Assembly (NCBI RefSeq): GCF_000622325.1
Contig: NZ_JASE01000002.1
Location: forward strand, 62,001 to 126,000
Reading direction: 5' to 3'
Source of the DNA: Sulfitobacter geojensis
GTDB taxonomy: Bacteria; Pseudomonadota; Alphaproteobacteria; Rhodobacterales; Rhodobacteraceae
Length of the DNA: 64,000 bases
Shown here one piece after another: positions 42,231 to 52,013 of the stretch. A program made the position numbers and the translations under genes. The notes beneath the pieces were generated by a model, which was not told where the DNA came from, did no database searches, and worked only from the letters and a program-made list of their open reading frames with translations. How positions within the stretch are numbered: the first letter of the stretch is position 1; each line of letters begins with the position of its first letter.

Positions 42231-43160
42231 ATGGCTTACGACACTGCAAACACCTACGAGACCATCGAGCTTTTCGGACTGACCGAGAAGGACGCGCAGC
42301 TGCCGATCCCCGAGGATCACGTCTTGACTGACCGCATCATCCGCGAAAGCTTCGAGGCTCTCCTCGGTCCGCTGCGTGGGACCGGGCTCGAAGCGGAAAT
42401 CGAACCGCTGGCCCATGGGCTCGCGACGATCCTCCAGCGCCGCAAGGTGGCGCTCGGCAAGGAGGTCGACCGCACCGCCGACAAGATCGGCGCGCTGGCA
42501 AAATCCCACGACGGATCGGAGATCGCTGAGACCGCGCTCGAAGAGGCGCAGGCGCGCTTTGTGCAGCTGCGCGAGATTGTCGGCGCCATCGAGGTGATGG
42601 GCGAGGCTGCGGCGGAATGCTACGAGATCGAAACGGGCCACGCCTTCATCCCGGCAGTGGGCTCGCGCGCGAGCGTCCGGGCGCAGGAGACCGGGGCGGT
42701 CTTCGAGGCGCGGCAGCTGCTGGAGCAGCACGACCGCGAGACCGCCGAGAAGTCGAAAGTCGAGGGGGTGCCCCTGATCGTCTCAGGCGCCACCGACTGG
42801 ACCGATGTCGATGTGATCTTCAACACGCTCGACAAGGTTCGCGAACGGATCAAGCAGAACCGCAACCAGGAGATATTCCTCTGCCACAAGGGTGGCAAGC
42901 ACGGGGCGGAGATGATTGCGGCTCGGTGGGCCCGGGCACGCGGGATAGCACAGGCGCGCTTTGATCCGCGCTGGTCCGCGCACGGGCGGGCGGCACCGTT
43001 CAAGTGCAATGACGAAATGCTGGACGACAAGTTCGCCGCGACGGGGGTTGTCCTCTTCGGCGGCAACGGGGTCGCGCTGAACCTCGGGCAGAAGGCGGAA
43101 GCGAAAGGCCTGACGGTCATGCGGGTTGCGGACCCGGCGAAGAAGACTGCGCAGGATTGA
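42231..43160 (+). CDS. DUF2493 (SLOG-like) plasmid protein
   Basis: The ATG at 42231 (MAYDTANTYETIELFGL) follows GGAGAAC; the upstream open frame is the leader. The 309-residue protein has a helical N-terminal half and a C-terminal DUF2493 domain of the SLOG superfamily (PLIVSGATDWTDVDVIFNTLD, IFLCHKGGKHGAEMIAARWARARG). SLOG domains bind nucleotide-derived ligands or nucleic acids. The gene is conserved ahead of mobilisation genes on similar plasmids. Its role is unknown. Confidence 0.8.
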   Translation: MAYDTANTYETIELFGLTEKDAQLPIPEDHVLTDRIIRESFEALLGPLRGTGLEAEIEPLAHGLATILQRRKVALGKEVDRTADKIGALAKSHDGSEIAETALEEAQARFVQLREIVGAIEVMGEAAAECYEIETGHAFIPAVGSRASVRAQETGAVFEARQLLEQHDRETAEKSKVEGVPLIVSGATDWTDVDVIFNTLDKVRERIKQNRNQEIFLCHKGGKHGAEMIAARWARARGIAQARFDPRWSAHGRAAPFKCNDEMLDDKFAATGVVLFGGNGVALNLGQKAEAKGLTVMRVADPAKKTAQD

Positions 43161-43696
43161 AGAGAGGGGGTCGCGCTTGGCGCGGCCCTTTCGTCATGTC
43201 TCATGGCGCGTGCGATCGGTCACGCGTGATCGGCAGTCTGCGGTGGCCAGCACCGTTATCCCTCTACCAAGTCCGTCAGAGTGCGGCCCATCCGCATCGG
43301 TGCGGGCTGGGGATGGTGCGCACATCGCACATCGTCAGCGGGGCAAGACGCGAGGGGTCGAGACGTCGCACATGAGGCTGAACACCTGCACGTCCCTCGG
43401 GGCGTGTTTCGGAACATCGCATCCACGCGGGCGGGCTCCGTCAGCACCCCGGCCAGGCGCGGCGGGACGCGGACGCGGATGGTGGCGTCGGCGTGATGGC
43501 AAGGGTCATCCGTGTCACTCCTTTTTGCTCATAGATGTGGATCGCACGGGGTCAGCCCAATCGTGCCCTCAGCTCACGCTTCGGCAAGCACAAATACGGC
43601 TTCCACGGCTAGCCGCGGACCCTCCGCATTTGCGCTTGCGACCGGGCCTCTTGCCCCCGTGCCGGGTGATCCCCATCGCAACAAGGAGTAACCCAA
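43161..43696. other. noncoding stretch between DUF2493 and the 68-residue gene
   Basis: No credible gene is seen in these 536 bases; frames present have irregular codon use. The end contains the Shine-Dalgarno AAGGAG of the next gene. Confidence 0.4.
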
Positions 43697-43903
43697 ATGA
43701 CCAACCATTACGTCGCCACCGTTCCCGTCAAGTTCACCGATACCGATGGCCAGGAGCGCACCCGTTTTCAGCGCGTGGGTGCGATGTTCCGCAACACTCG
43801 CAACGGGGACGGCTCGGAGTTCTTCAGCCTCAAGCTCGACTTCCCGGTCGCGGTCTCGGAGCTGGTGATGTTCCCACCGAGCGCGAAAGATCCCCAGGAC
43901 TAA
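43697..43903 (+). CDS. small conserved plasmid protein (68 residues)
   Basis: AAGGAG 7 bases before the ATG supports this short gene. The product, MTNHYVATVPVKFTDTDG at the start, contains RFQRVGAMFRNTRNGDGSEFFSLKLDFPVAV and ends in a short acidic tail. It looks like a single beta-rich domain. No named family was recognised. It stands between DUF2493 and mobC and ends in a strong hairpin. Confidence 0.7.
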   Translation: MTNHYVATVPVKFTDTDGQERTRFQRVGAMFRNTRNGDGSEFFSLKLDFPVAVSELVMFPPSAKDPQD

Positions 43904-43919
43904 ATCCTCTGACGAGGAT

Positions 43920-43949
43920 GGGCCGCCCAGGACGATCTTGGGGCGGCCC
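43920..43949 (+). terminator. GC-rich hairpin after the 68-residue gene
   Basis: GGGCCGCCC (43920-43928) and GGGCGGCCC (43941-43949) pair exactly around a 12-base loop. No T-run follows, so termination may be Rho-assisted. Confidence 0.5.
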
Positions 43950-44301
43950 GATCCCTGTTCCAGGGATGCTGGTCCTTGCGCGTTCAGCGGACGCACTCCC
44001 CCCGGAATGATCATGCCGCGACAGACCGGCCAGTCAGCCTCAAGGGGGCCATCCACAAAAACCTATCGGCCAGGGCCTCCCGGTTTTTGCGGCAGAGATT
44101 TAGGGGCCCAAATCTGGCCCTCCTTGACCCTGCCTTTCCGCCCTGTCGGTGGGGTTTGCGCCCGCCCGCGGTTCCGTCCGAACACATGCGTGTTCGGCCA
44201 GACCTTCGGGCGGTTTTGGGGAAGGGGACCCATTGGACAGGTGGGTCGCCCGGTGGTGAGGGCGGCAGAGCCGCGTCCCTGCGGGCCGCGGGGGAAGCGG
44301 A

Positions 44302-44386
44302 CACCAAGGCTGCCTGAGACTGAATGCGACGTTAGTATATAATTGACAGTCTGGTATATTATCGTAATGTAGGGGCAGCCTTGGTG
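44302..44386. other. candidate oriT / mob promoter region
   Basis: An exact 13-bp inverted repeat, CACCAAGGCTGCC at 44302-44314 and GGCAGCCTTGGTG at 44374-44386, frames 59 AT-rich bases with TTGACA near 44344. The rest of the mobilisation block follows. Inverted repeats of this size directly before mobC are the usual position of a transfer origin, and the AT-rich centre would also serve as promoter. Confidence 0.5.
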
Positions 44387-44420
44387 GAAGGTGGCAGGAA
44401 ATAGGGGGTCTTTCTTCCGC

Positions 44421-45014
44421 ATGTCCCGAACAAAACGCCTGACAGAGATCGAGAAGATGCAGATCGTCCGCGAGGCCGCGGAGGGTGTGTCGACGTCCGA
44501 GCTGGCTGAGCGTTTCGAGGTCACATCGCGAGCCGTGCGCTACGTCCTGAAAGCTGATGCCGAGCGCCAGGCCGATGCCGCGATCCCGGTCTCAGCAGTC
44601 AGTGTGAAGGTGACGGCCGCGGAGCTTGAAGCCCTCGACGCGGTGTTGGCGAAGGCGGGGATCGAGAGCCGGGCCGAGGGGCTGCGGCGGCTCATTCAGG
44701 CCGCAGGCGGGGTGTTCGTTCCGGACGCGCAGATGGCAGCAGAGATGGCGCGCTACCGCGCCTCGCTGCACGAGGTCGGCAATGGGGTCGCACAGATCGC
44801 CAAGCAGATGACGCAGGCCAACCGGATGGGGCAGGGGGCCGGTGGAGGGACGAGTGCCGAGTTCACCGAATTGCGCCTTGCGCAGATGCGCGGGCTGGCG
44901 CGGTTCATCCTGGATTCTGCTGACGAGATCGACCTGCTCCTGCGCCGCCGTCGGGACGCAATGCAGCTGCAGGCCACGGCCGCGCTGAGGGAGTTTGCCC
45001 ATGCGGCTGAATGA
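44421..45014 (+). CDS. mobC: MobC-like relaxosome protein
   Basis: The ATG at 44421 (MSRTKRLTEIEKMQ) is used, with a GTG at 44391 as the alternative. The roughly 197-residue protein has an N-terminal HTH (ELAERFEVTSRAVRYVLK) and a ribbon-helix-helix-like middle (VSVKVTAAELEALDAVLAKAG). A MobC domain contains LHEVGNGVAQIAKQMTQANRMG. It helps the relaxase recognise oriT and open DNA. It overlaps the relaxase start by 14 bases. Confidence 0.85.
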   Translation: MSRTKRLTEIEKMQIVREAAEGVSTSELAERFEVTSRAVRYVLKADAERQADAAIPVSAVSVKVTAAELEALDAVLAKAGIESRAEGLRRLIQAAGGVFVPDAQMAAEMARYRASLHEVGNGVAQIAKQMTQANRMGQGAGGGTSAEFTELRLAQMRGLARFILDSADEIDLLLRRRRDAMQLQATAALREFAHAAE

Positions 45015-47334
45015 TGCCGTCCATGCCGTCACGGGCGAGGTCTTCCGGGATGGCTGGAGCCGCGTCCGGGGCTCGATGCAGGGGCTGCATGTCGCCAAGC
45101 AGAGCCAGCTTGTGCGCGCGGCTGCAGGGCACCGGCCAGCGGTCTTCAAGGCGATCCGGGGCGGCGGCACGCATACCAAATCGCAGCTCGCAAACCAGCT
45201 CGATTACCTCACGACCAAGTCCACCCATATCGTGGACAGTAGCGGGTTCCTGGATGGGAAGGCGAAGCTCGAGGCGGGCGACATCAAGGATCTGACCGAG
45301 CGCTTTGCAAAGCGCTGGGATGCGGGCTTCAAGCCCAAGCTTGGGCAGACCACCCACATGCTAATGTCCTTCCCCATCGGCACGCGCGGGGAGGATGTGC
45401 GCGACATTGCGACGGATGTGGCGGAGCGGTTCTTCCAGACCGACGCGGGGCATTTCGACTACATCATCGCGGTGCATGAGGACCGCGATCACCCCCATGC
45501 GCATCTGGTGCTGAACCGTCGCTCGCAGGAAGGCGAGTTCTTCTTCTTGGGGCGCAACCATCGCTTCAACTATGACGACTTCCGCCTCGCCATGGTCGAG
45601 GAGGCCGAGAAGTATGGCGTGCGCCTGGAGGCCACGCGCCGGGTGGATCGCGGGGCTGTACATTACCCAGCCCGGACCAGCGAGGTCTACGCCGCGAAAG
45701 AAGAGGGTCGCGCGCCCCGCGAGCGCGAACGCGTGGGGCAGGACCTGACCCGGACGCTGGCGGAGATCGCCAACACCAGAACCGTCTACCATTCGCTTGC
45801 CGTGGAGGCCTCCCGGGAGGCCCGGGAAGACATCGCCGCGGCACTCTTCCGCGCGGGCGAGGTGCTGGCGCATGGCGGACAGGTGGACAGAACAGGAGAT
45901 GTGTATATGGCCGAGGATCAAAGCTTCGAGGATCTGAGAAGCCTCTATGCGGAAAAGCTCGCGCGGGTGCAGGGCATGATCGCCGAGAAGTCTGACGCAG
46001 AACGTCCCGTGCTGGAAAAGCGCCTCATCGAGATCCAGACGCAGGTCCAGCACATGCAGCCCTTGGGGCTGCGATCATCCACGCTGTCAGAGACCCCCTC
46101 GGAGGGCGGGATCTATTCCGAGGCCAATATCGACGCCAGCCAGCGCGAGCGTCTGGCAGAGCCCGATCTGAGATCGCGCATTGACGCGGCACTACGGGGC
46201 ACCGGGATCAGCACATCGGAAGTGGTGGCCCGGATCGAGACCGGGGCCTCGAGCGCCGCGCTGGAGCATCAATGGATCGCCAATGATCTCTCCAAGGTGG
46301 CCGAGGCGCGCGATCTGAACCTCGAACGCCGCGCCGATCTGGAACAGGCGCGAGACAGTCTCAACGATGTGCATGTCGCGCTCGGCACGCTCTTGGAACG
46401 GGAAAACGTGCTGCACCGGGATGGCGTCATGGAAGCGGAACCGATCAGCGAGCAGTTCCATTATCATGAGGGCGCGGTGCGGGCGATGGAAGGGACAATC
46501 CGTCAGGAGATGCGCGCAGAGGGCCTGACCGCGCAGCAGATCGAGGACCGGGACTGGGAGGTTGTCTCAAGGGCGGAGCGCCGGATCGAGACCGAGCAGC
46601 GCGCGTATCTCGAGGCACACCCGGACTTGCTCGCACGGCCTGGCGATGTGATCGACCGGTCTGAGCCTTACAGGGAGACCATCACCGATGCGGCCCGCGC
46701 CAGCGAGATCACCAGCGAGGTCGACCGCATCATGGAGGGACGCGACCTCCGCACGCCCGTTGCAGATGCTGTCACGGATGACTTACGAGCGCGCTATCCG
46801 GACATGCCGTCCCACCTCGCCCGTGGGCTTGGCGCGACCTATGCGGCAGTCGTCGAGATACGCGACACGGAGGCCATCAATCAGGTCCGCCGCGAAAACG
46901 AGTTGCGCGAGGGGCTTGGGGTTGGCACGCGCGACACACTCCTCGCAGCCCGCGGTGAAACTGCTTCGCAGTCTGACCGTGCCGACCGCCTTGCAGACGA
47001 GATTGCGCGTGTTCTGGACCATGAGCGGGCGGGGGAGTTGTCCGCGCCCTTCGAGACCGAGGCGGAGCGGGACGCCTTCCGCGACGAGATCGCGCGGGTA
47101 CTGGACGTTCGCCAACTCGACCGGCTCACATCTGGCGATGCCGATGCGCTGGAGAAGGTTCTCGAGGACCGCCTCGACCGGCTTTATGTCGCCAAGGTCT
47201 ACCTGCAATCGGATGCCGCGACGGCCAACACGGAGGCCTTGCGCCAGGTGGTCGATGATCTCGCCGACGCCGAATATGAAAAACACCGCACTGGCGATGT
47301 GGATGGCGAGACCGAGCGGGGACAGGTCCATTGA
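45001..47334 (+). CDS. VirD2/MobA-type relaxase
   Basis: The ATG at 45001 overlaps the mobC stop. The 777-residue protein has a relaxase domain in residues about 30-210: FKAIRGGGTHTKSQLANQLDYLTTK, then HEDRDHPHAHLVLNRR with the HxH-type metal site at about 164-168. A long helical C-terminus with coiled coils (ERRADLEQARDSLNDVHVAL) follows. It nicks oriT and leads the strand into the recipient. The C-terminus contains conserved repeats of acidic helices that may contact VirD4. It is followed by virD4 with an overlapping start. Confidence 0.9.
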   Translation: MRLNDAVHAVTGEVFRDGWSRVRGSMQGLHVAKQSQLVRAAAGHRPAVFKAIRGGGTHTKSQLANQLDYLTTKSTHIVDSSGFLDGKAKLEAGDIKDLTERFAKRWDAGFKPKLGQTTHMLMSFPIGTRGEDVRDIATDVAERFFQTDAGHFDYIIAVHEDRDHPHAHLVLNRRSQEGEFFFLGRNHRFNYDDFRLAMVEEAEKYGVRLEATRRVDRGAVHYPARTSEVYAAKEEGRAPRERERVGQDLTRTLAEIANTRTVYHSLAVEASREAREDIAAALFRAGEVLAHGGQVDRTGDVYMAEDQSFEDLRSLYAEKLARVQGMIAEKSDAERPVLEKRLIEIQTQVQHMQPLGLRSSTLSETPSEGGIYSEANIDASQRERLAEPDLRSRIDAALRGTGISTSEVVARIETGASSAALEHQWIANDLSKVAEARDLNLERRADLEQARDSLNDVHVALGTLLERENVLHRDGVMEAEPISEQFHYHEGAVRAMEGTIRQEMRAEGLTAQQIEDRDWEVVSRAERRIETEQRAYLEAHPDLLARPGDVIDRSEPYRETITDAARASEITSEVDRIMEGRDLRTPVADAVTDDLRARYPDMPSHLARGLGATYAAVVEIRDTEAINQVRRENELREGLGVGTRDTLLAARGETASQSDRADRLADEIARVLDHERAGELSAPFETEAERDAFRDEIARVLDVRQLDRLTSGDADALEKVLEDRLDRLYVAKVYLQSDAATANTEALRQVVDDLADAEYEKHRTGDVDGETERGQVH

Positions 47335-49343
47335 GCGCGCCCATGGGAAAAGCGCGGATCGCAACAGGGGCCTTTCTGGTAACGCTTGTGACCGGGGCCA
47401 TGGGCTATACCATCGCCTCGGCGGTGCTGACCTACCAGGATCTCGGCTTCGGGGCAGAGATCGACTTTGCCTATATCGCGCAGAACTATCTGGCGATCCT
47501 CGATCGCCGCCCGGAGGACGCGCAACTTATTCACCTGATCATCGGCAGCTTTGCCGCCGCCGGCCTGATGCTGAGCCTCGCCCTTTCAGGCTCGGCCCTC
47601 ACACGCTTCGGCCAGACCCATTGGCAGAGTGCGCGCGAGATGAAGTCCAATGGCTTCTTCGGGGCGCCCGGGACCGGGTTCATCCTCGGCAAGCTGGGGA
47701 CGCCGGGCTCCCGCGCCAATTACATTTGCTCGAAGGTTTTTCCGCATGCGCTGATCGTGGCCCCCACGGGCCGTGGCAAGACCACGGGCTTTGTCATTCC
47801 GAACCTGCTGGCCTGGCAAGGCTCCGCCGTGACGCTCGATGTGAAGGGCGAGTGTTTCGAGGCCACGGCCCGGCACCGCGCAGCCCAAGGCGACAAGGTC
47901 TATCGCTTTGCCCCCACAGATTGGGAGGGCAAGCGCACGCATCGCTACAACCCGCTCCTGCGCATCTATCAACTGAAAGACCCCGCACGCCAGCAGATGG
48001 AATTGCAGCTTCTCGCGACGCTCTTCCTGCAAAGTGACAGCGACCGGGTACAGGGCCTCCTCAAAGGCGGGATCGATCTCTTCGTGGCGGCAGGCCTGCT
48101 GGCCTTCCAGCGCAAGCGTCCGACCTTGGGCGAGATCTACCGCATCGCGGCCTCGGGCGGGAACAAGCAGAAGGAGTATTTCGCGCGGGGCCATGAGGTG
48201 GACAACCGGGCGGCCAAGCTGATCTTCACGCGGCTGGCCTCGACCAACAATGACACGCTGACCTCCTATGTCTCGCTCCTGATGACCTCGGGGCTCGACC
48301 AATGGCAGAACCCGGCCATCGATGAGGCGACGGCGGTGTCGGACTTTGATTTCCGGACGATCCGCAAGAAGCCCTTTTCGGTCTATCTCGTCGTCCAGCC
48401 GCTGATGGTGAAGCCGCTCGCGCCGCTGATCCGGCTGTTTTTCTCCGACCTGCTCTCGGCCATGCAGGAAAAGGACCCCGGGCCCGACGAGCCCTGGCCG
48501 GTGATGATCATGCTCGACGAGTTCAACCGTCTCGGTAAGATGCCCATCGTGGTCGAGAGCATCGAGACCCTGCGCACCTATCGCGGTCACCTGGCCGTGG
48601 TCACCCAAACCATTCCCGCCCTCGACGAAATCTATGGTGAAAATACGCGCCGTGCTTTGCAGGGCAACGCCGGCGTGAAACTCTACCTGACGCCATCTGA
48701 TGAAAAGACCGTCGAAGAGCTGAGTAAGGCGGTTGGCAAGACCACGAAGACCGTCGTCACGCGCTCTCAGTCCATCGGCAAAAACCCCTTTGAAGGCCGC
48801 AGCCAATCCACACGGACTGAAGAAAGCTCCTTGCTCCCTGAAGACGAGGCGCGCCGCCTACCGCTCGACGAGATCGTCATGGTCATCGATGCCCAGATGC
48901 CGGTCCGCGCGAAGCGGATCCAATATTTTGACGATCGGCTGTTCAAGGCGATCCACGCGGCACAGACGGGCGAGTTGCCGTTTCCGGAGCCGGGGGGAGG
49001 GGGACCGAAGGGCAATCTGCCGCTGAGTGTGCGCGCCATGCCGATGACGCCGCCTTCGGACGGAGCAGGCGGACCCGACGCCGACGTTGAGGCCGCACGC
49101 CAGGCTGCTGATGGCCAATCGTCAGGGCAAACCGATGTCACCCCAAAGAAGACTGCGCCTGTCGTTCAAGCCGTAATCGCCGAGGAACAGCGACAGATGG
49201 AAATGGATTTTGGGGGCCAGGTTGCGGATGCCGAGACAGTGGGCGTGGATGATGAGGCGCAGATGCGCTCTGCAGTCGATGGCTTGAACGACATGGAAGC
49301 GATGCTGCAGGAGGAGGGTGGCAAAAAGCCAATTCACCGGTAG
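47331..49343 (+). CDS. virD4: VirD4/TraG coupling protein
   Basis: A TTG at 47331 overlaps the relaxase stop (TTGA) and follows GGGGACAGG; the ATG at 47343 is the alternative. The 670-residue protein has two N-terminal membrane helices (residues about 10-32 and 65-85) and an ATPase domain with Walker A APTGRGKTTGF near 143 and Walker B VMIMLDEFNRLG near 390. An acidic C-terminus is rich in D, E and Q. It hands relaxase-bound DNA to the VirB channel. It is the last gene of the mob block here. Confidence 0.93.
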   Translation: MSAPMGKARIATGAFLVTLVTGAMGYTIASAVLTYQDLGFGAEIDFAYIAQNYLAILDRRPEDAQLIHLIIGSFAAAGLMLSLALSGSALTRFGQTHWQSAREMKSNGFFGAPGTGFILGKLGTPGSRANYICSKVFPHALIVAPTGRGKTTGFVIPNLLAWQGSAVTLDVKGECFEATARHRAAQGDKVYRFAPTDWEGKRTHRYNPLLRIYQLKDPARQQMELQLLATLFLQSDSDRVQGLLKGGIDLFVAAGLLAFQRKRPTLGEIYRIAASGGNKQKEYFARGHEVDNRAAKLIFTRLASTNNDTLTSYVSLLMTSGLDQWQNPAIDEATAVSDFDFRTIRKKPFSVYLVVQPLMVKPLAPLIRLFFSDLLSAMQEKDPGPDEPWPVMIMLDEFNRLGKMPIVVESIETLRTYRGHLAVVTQTIPALDEIYGENTRRALQGNAGVKLYLTPSDEKTVEELSKAVGKTTKTVVTRSQSIGKNPFEGRSQSTRTEESSLLPEDEARRLPLDEIVMVIDAQMPVRAKRIQYFDDRLFKAIHAAQTGELPFPEPGGGGPKGNLPLSVRAMPMTPPSDGAGGPDADVEAARQAADGQSSGQTDVTPKKTAPVVQAVIAEEQRQMEMDFGGQVADAETVGVDDEAQMRSAVDGLNDMEAMLQEEGGKKPIHR

Positions 49344-49620
49344 GGCGGTGGGCATGGTCTGACGGTCATAGAGGGCGGAAAGCGGTCTTCCGCTGTGCCG
49401 CATCGGAGGCCTAATACGTCAACTGAAACTGGACTTAGATGATCTTGCTCGGTTTTCTCTACAAATGTGTCCGTCGTCATATAAAGTTGGACATCAGAAA
49501 ATTCGTTTATAATGTCAAAGTCGATGCCGGCATAGTACAAACTGCTGAGAACACGGTTGAGGTGTTCTTTCAGGGAGCCAAGCACTCCTATGAGAAAATA
49601 GTAACCAGCGAGAACTAGAG
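49344..49620. other. AT-richer junction after virD4
   Basis: No supported gene is seen. An 83-codon minus-strand frame at 49334-49585 overlaps the virD4 end and has no recognisable features. Composition falls from about 68% to below 45% GC, marking the border to a cargo block. Confidence 0.4.
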
Positions 49621-50361
49621 CTATTCTGCGGTCAGAAAATTTGTAAGTTCCTGTACAATCAACTCCCGATCATTATCCAGAGTAGCCACGTGATAAGAAT
49701 TTTCGAGCCAGCAAAAGGTGATGGAACGAGAGGCAACTGCACCTTCGATCCGTTTGCCGTTCTCAGGACTGACGACATGATCCGTACGCGATTGTAGGAT
49801 CAACAAAGGTTTGTCGAGCAGTGGCAACATTTGCCCTGTTGCAGTCACCAAAACATACCGCTCTTGGGTAACGGCATTTGGAATGCGGTCATAGCAGGTC
49901 TCTTTGTAGCCGGGGTTTTTAATGTCCGAACCAATACCGGGTTGAAAATCGCCGGTGCAGCCATCAAAAAACGCCTTCATCTGCTGCGGTGAATAAAGGC
50001 CCGTTGACCCATTGATTGTGGCAACTCTATCAACAAGATCACCGCGCCGGATCGACAGGTTCAACGCGATCGTCCCGCCCAACGACAACCCTGCGACGCA
50101 AACGGTCGTGCACCGTGCGCTCAGCGCCTCCAACGCGTCCTCTGCAGATTTCAACCAATCGCGAAAACCGGTTTGGGCAAAATCCTCTGGCGTCGTCCCA
50201 TGCCCGGCAAGCAAGGGGGCCATCACCGTGGCACCGGACCGCGCGTGCAAACGGTGGCCCACATAGCGCACACTTTGCGGCGTGCTGGTAAAGCCATGCA
50301 GCAACAAGACACCGCAACTGGATCCTTCAAGAAGAAAAGGTGCTGTGCTGTCGTTTTCCAT
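49621..50361 (-). CDS. carboxylesterase, alpha/beta hydrolase
   Basis: The 246-residue protein has an alpha/beta-hydrolase core with LLLHGFTSTPQSV near residue 20, the nucleophile GLSLGGT near residue 93, an aspartate in LILQSRTDHVV and a histidine in NSYHVATLD, like the Est30 family. It cleaves short or medium ester chains in the cytosol. It is read towards the left beside a LysR gene and the TRAP operon, suggesting that an imported ester is hydrolysed. Confidence 0.88.
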   Translation of the reverse strand: MENDSTAPFLLEGSSCGVLLLHGFTSTPQSVRYVGHRLHARSGATVMAPLLAGHGTTPEDFAQTGFRDWLKSAEDALEALSARCTTVCVAGLSLGGTIALNLSIRRGDLVDRVATINGSTGLYSPQQMKAFFDGCTGDFQPGIGSDIKNPGYKETCYDRIPNAVTQERYVLVTATGQMLPLLDKPLLILQSRTDHVVSPENGKRIEGAVASRSITFCWLENSYHVATLDNDRELIVQELTNFLTAE

Positions 50362-50447
50362 ATGGCTTTCAATCCTGTCATTCGTCCGTTTGGTTCGAAA
50401 TCAAGTTTTGCAGGCCGAAAAACAAATAGAGATATACGATCAGCCGA

Positions 50448-51359
50448 TCACGGTTGGCGATCAGTCACGCGTGCCGGCGATGCATATTGCGCGCGAAACA
50501 TACGCAATAGGGACGTATCTGCCGCAGCGCTCCAGGCGATCGCAATCGAAAGTTCGGCATCGAGCTCCTCAAGCGGCATAATCCGCAGTGCACGAGGCAT
50601 CGACGACTCTGCTGTGATCGGATGGAAAGTATATCCACGCCCATCCGCGACGCGTTGCAGGATCACGTGAATATCCCATGCCTCGTCCTCGATGACTGGC
50701 GTGAACCCCGTTTTTTCAAATGCATCATCCAATAGCGCGCGATACGCCCGCCAATTTTCGCGAACCCCCATGATAAACGGCGCGGTGCGCAGTGCGTCCA
50801 GTGTCTTGTCAGCGGTGTCATGCGGCGCGACCAACCCGATGGGCGAGGTCCAGGCAACACGCTGCGAAATGACCGGATCACGCACAGTGTCATGCGCCAT
50901 CAAAAAACCCAGATCAATGGCACCGGTCTTGATGTTGCGCATCATGGTGTCGGTCGACATGACGTGCATTTCCACTTGAACGCCGGGATAAAGCGCCTGA
51001 AATGTTTCAAGCCCATCTGACAACTGAGTGGACGTGGCCAAGGCCGAGTAGCCAACAATGATATGCCCCCTATCGCCCACCCCATTGCGCCGCGACCCGC
51101 GAATTGTGCGTTCAAACTGGGCCACAATCTGACGCGCATCATCTAAGAACCGCTTGCCGTTTTCACTGATCTCAACGGTTTTGGTGCCTCGAACAAAGAT
51201 CTCAAACCCCAGGTCTTCTTCGGTATCGCGCACGGTTTTCGAAATAGCGGGCTGGGCGATGTTGAGCATTTCCGCCGCGGCCCGAAAGCCCCCCGCATCC
51301 GCAACGGCCAGCGCATAGCGCAGATGCCGGATTCCAAGGCTTGATGGTTTGTTCTGCAT
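50448..51359 (-). CDS. LysR-family regulator of the TRAP block
   Basis: The 303-residue protein has the LysR HTH (LRYALAVADAGGFRAAAEML, AQPAISKTVRDTEEDLG) and a substrate-binding C-terminal domain. It diverges from the TRAP operon and runs in the same direction as the esterase gene. A GATC-aacc-GATC dyad about 35 bases upstream of the start is a candidate operator. The effector is probably the TRAP substrate. Confidence 0.85.
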   Translation of the reverse strand: MQNKPSSLGIRHLRYALAVADAGGFRAAAEMLNIAQPAISKTVRDTEEDLGFEIFVRGTKTVEISENGKRFLDDARQIVAQFERTIRGSRRNGVGDRGHIIVGYSALATSTQLSDGLETFQALYPGVQVEMHVMSTDTMMRNIKTGAIDLGFLMAHDTVRDPVISQRVAWTSPIGLVAPHDTADKTLDALRTAPFIMGVRENWRAYRALLDDAFEKTGFTPVIEDEAWDIHVILQRVADGRGYTFHPITAESSMPRALRIMPLEELDAELSIAIAWSAAADTSLLRMFRAQYASPARVTDRQP

Positions 51360-51500
51360 GAATTGCCCCTCTCTGGCAGGAACCGATAACGAAATGCGAT
51401 CAACCGATCAAGCAATGGTATTTGCCTGTAGCTGCTGGGCAAGAAAAGAAAGAAGCCGGAGACATGTGCATGCAATTCGCGTGGCATGAAGGGGGGAAAG

Positions 51501-52013
51501 ATGGAAACGGCATTTCGACGCTTTACGCAAACACTGATGTACATAGGCGGCGCGGGTCTGCTTTTTATGATGCTGCATGTGACGCTGGATGTCGTATTAA
51601 AGGTCGCGTTCAATGCCCCCATCCAGGGCACGGTCGAGATTTCATCCTATTACTACATGGTTGGTATCGTCATGCTTCCCATGGCGCTTGTCGAATTAGA
51701 GGATGACCAAATCAGCGTTGATTTGTTGTTCAACCTCTTCCCGGCACCGCTTCAGAAAGTTTGTCTGCTGCTTACGCTGATGGCGACAGCCGCCGTTCTG
51801 GCTGTGATTGCATGGCGCACAGGGCAGGACGCCATCCGCGCCTTTCGTGTGGGCGAGGTGGTAATGGGCAGCCGAGAGATCATCGTCTGGCCCGCCCGTT
51901 GTATGCTGCCCCTTGGTTTCACGCTGGCTGCGATAGCCGCTTTACTGCGCGTGATCATGGTAATTCAAGGAAAAACCGTGACGCGAAACACCACTGACGA
52001 GGCCGCGGGATGA
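51501..52013 (+). CDS. dctQ: TRAP transporter small permease (DctQ)
   Basis: The ATG at 51501 follows GGGGGGAAAG. The roughly 170-residue protein has four membrane helices and the DctQ pattern (YMVGIVMLPMALVELEDDQISVDLLFN). It partners the large subunit encoded by the overlapping next gene (ATGA). Confidence 0.9.
   Translation: METAFRRFTQTLMYIGGAGLLFMMLHVTLDVVLKVAFNAPIQGTVEISSYYYMVGIVMLPMALVELEDDQISVDLLFNLFPAPLQKVCLLLTLMATAAVLAVIAWRTGQDAIRAFRVGEVVMGSREIIVWPARCMLPLGFTLAAIAALLRVIMVIQGKTVTRNTTDEAAG

Noticed and set aside
49334-49585. 83-codon minus-strand frame after virD4
   Set aside because: Overlaps the virD4 3-prime end and carries no family signal; kept only as a note on the junction.
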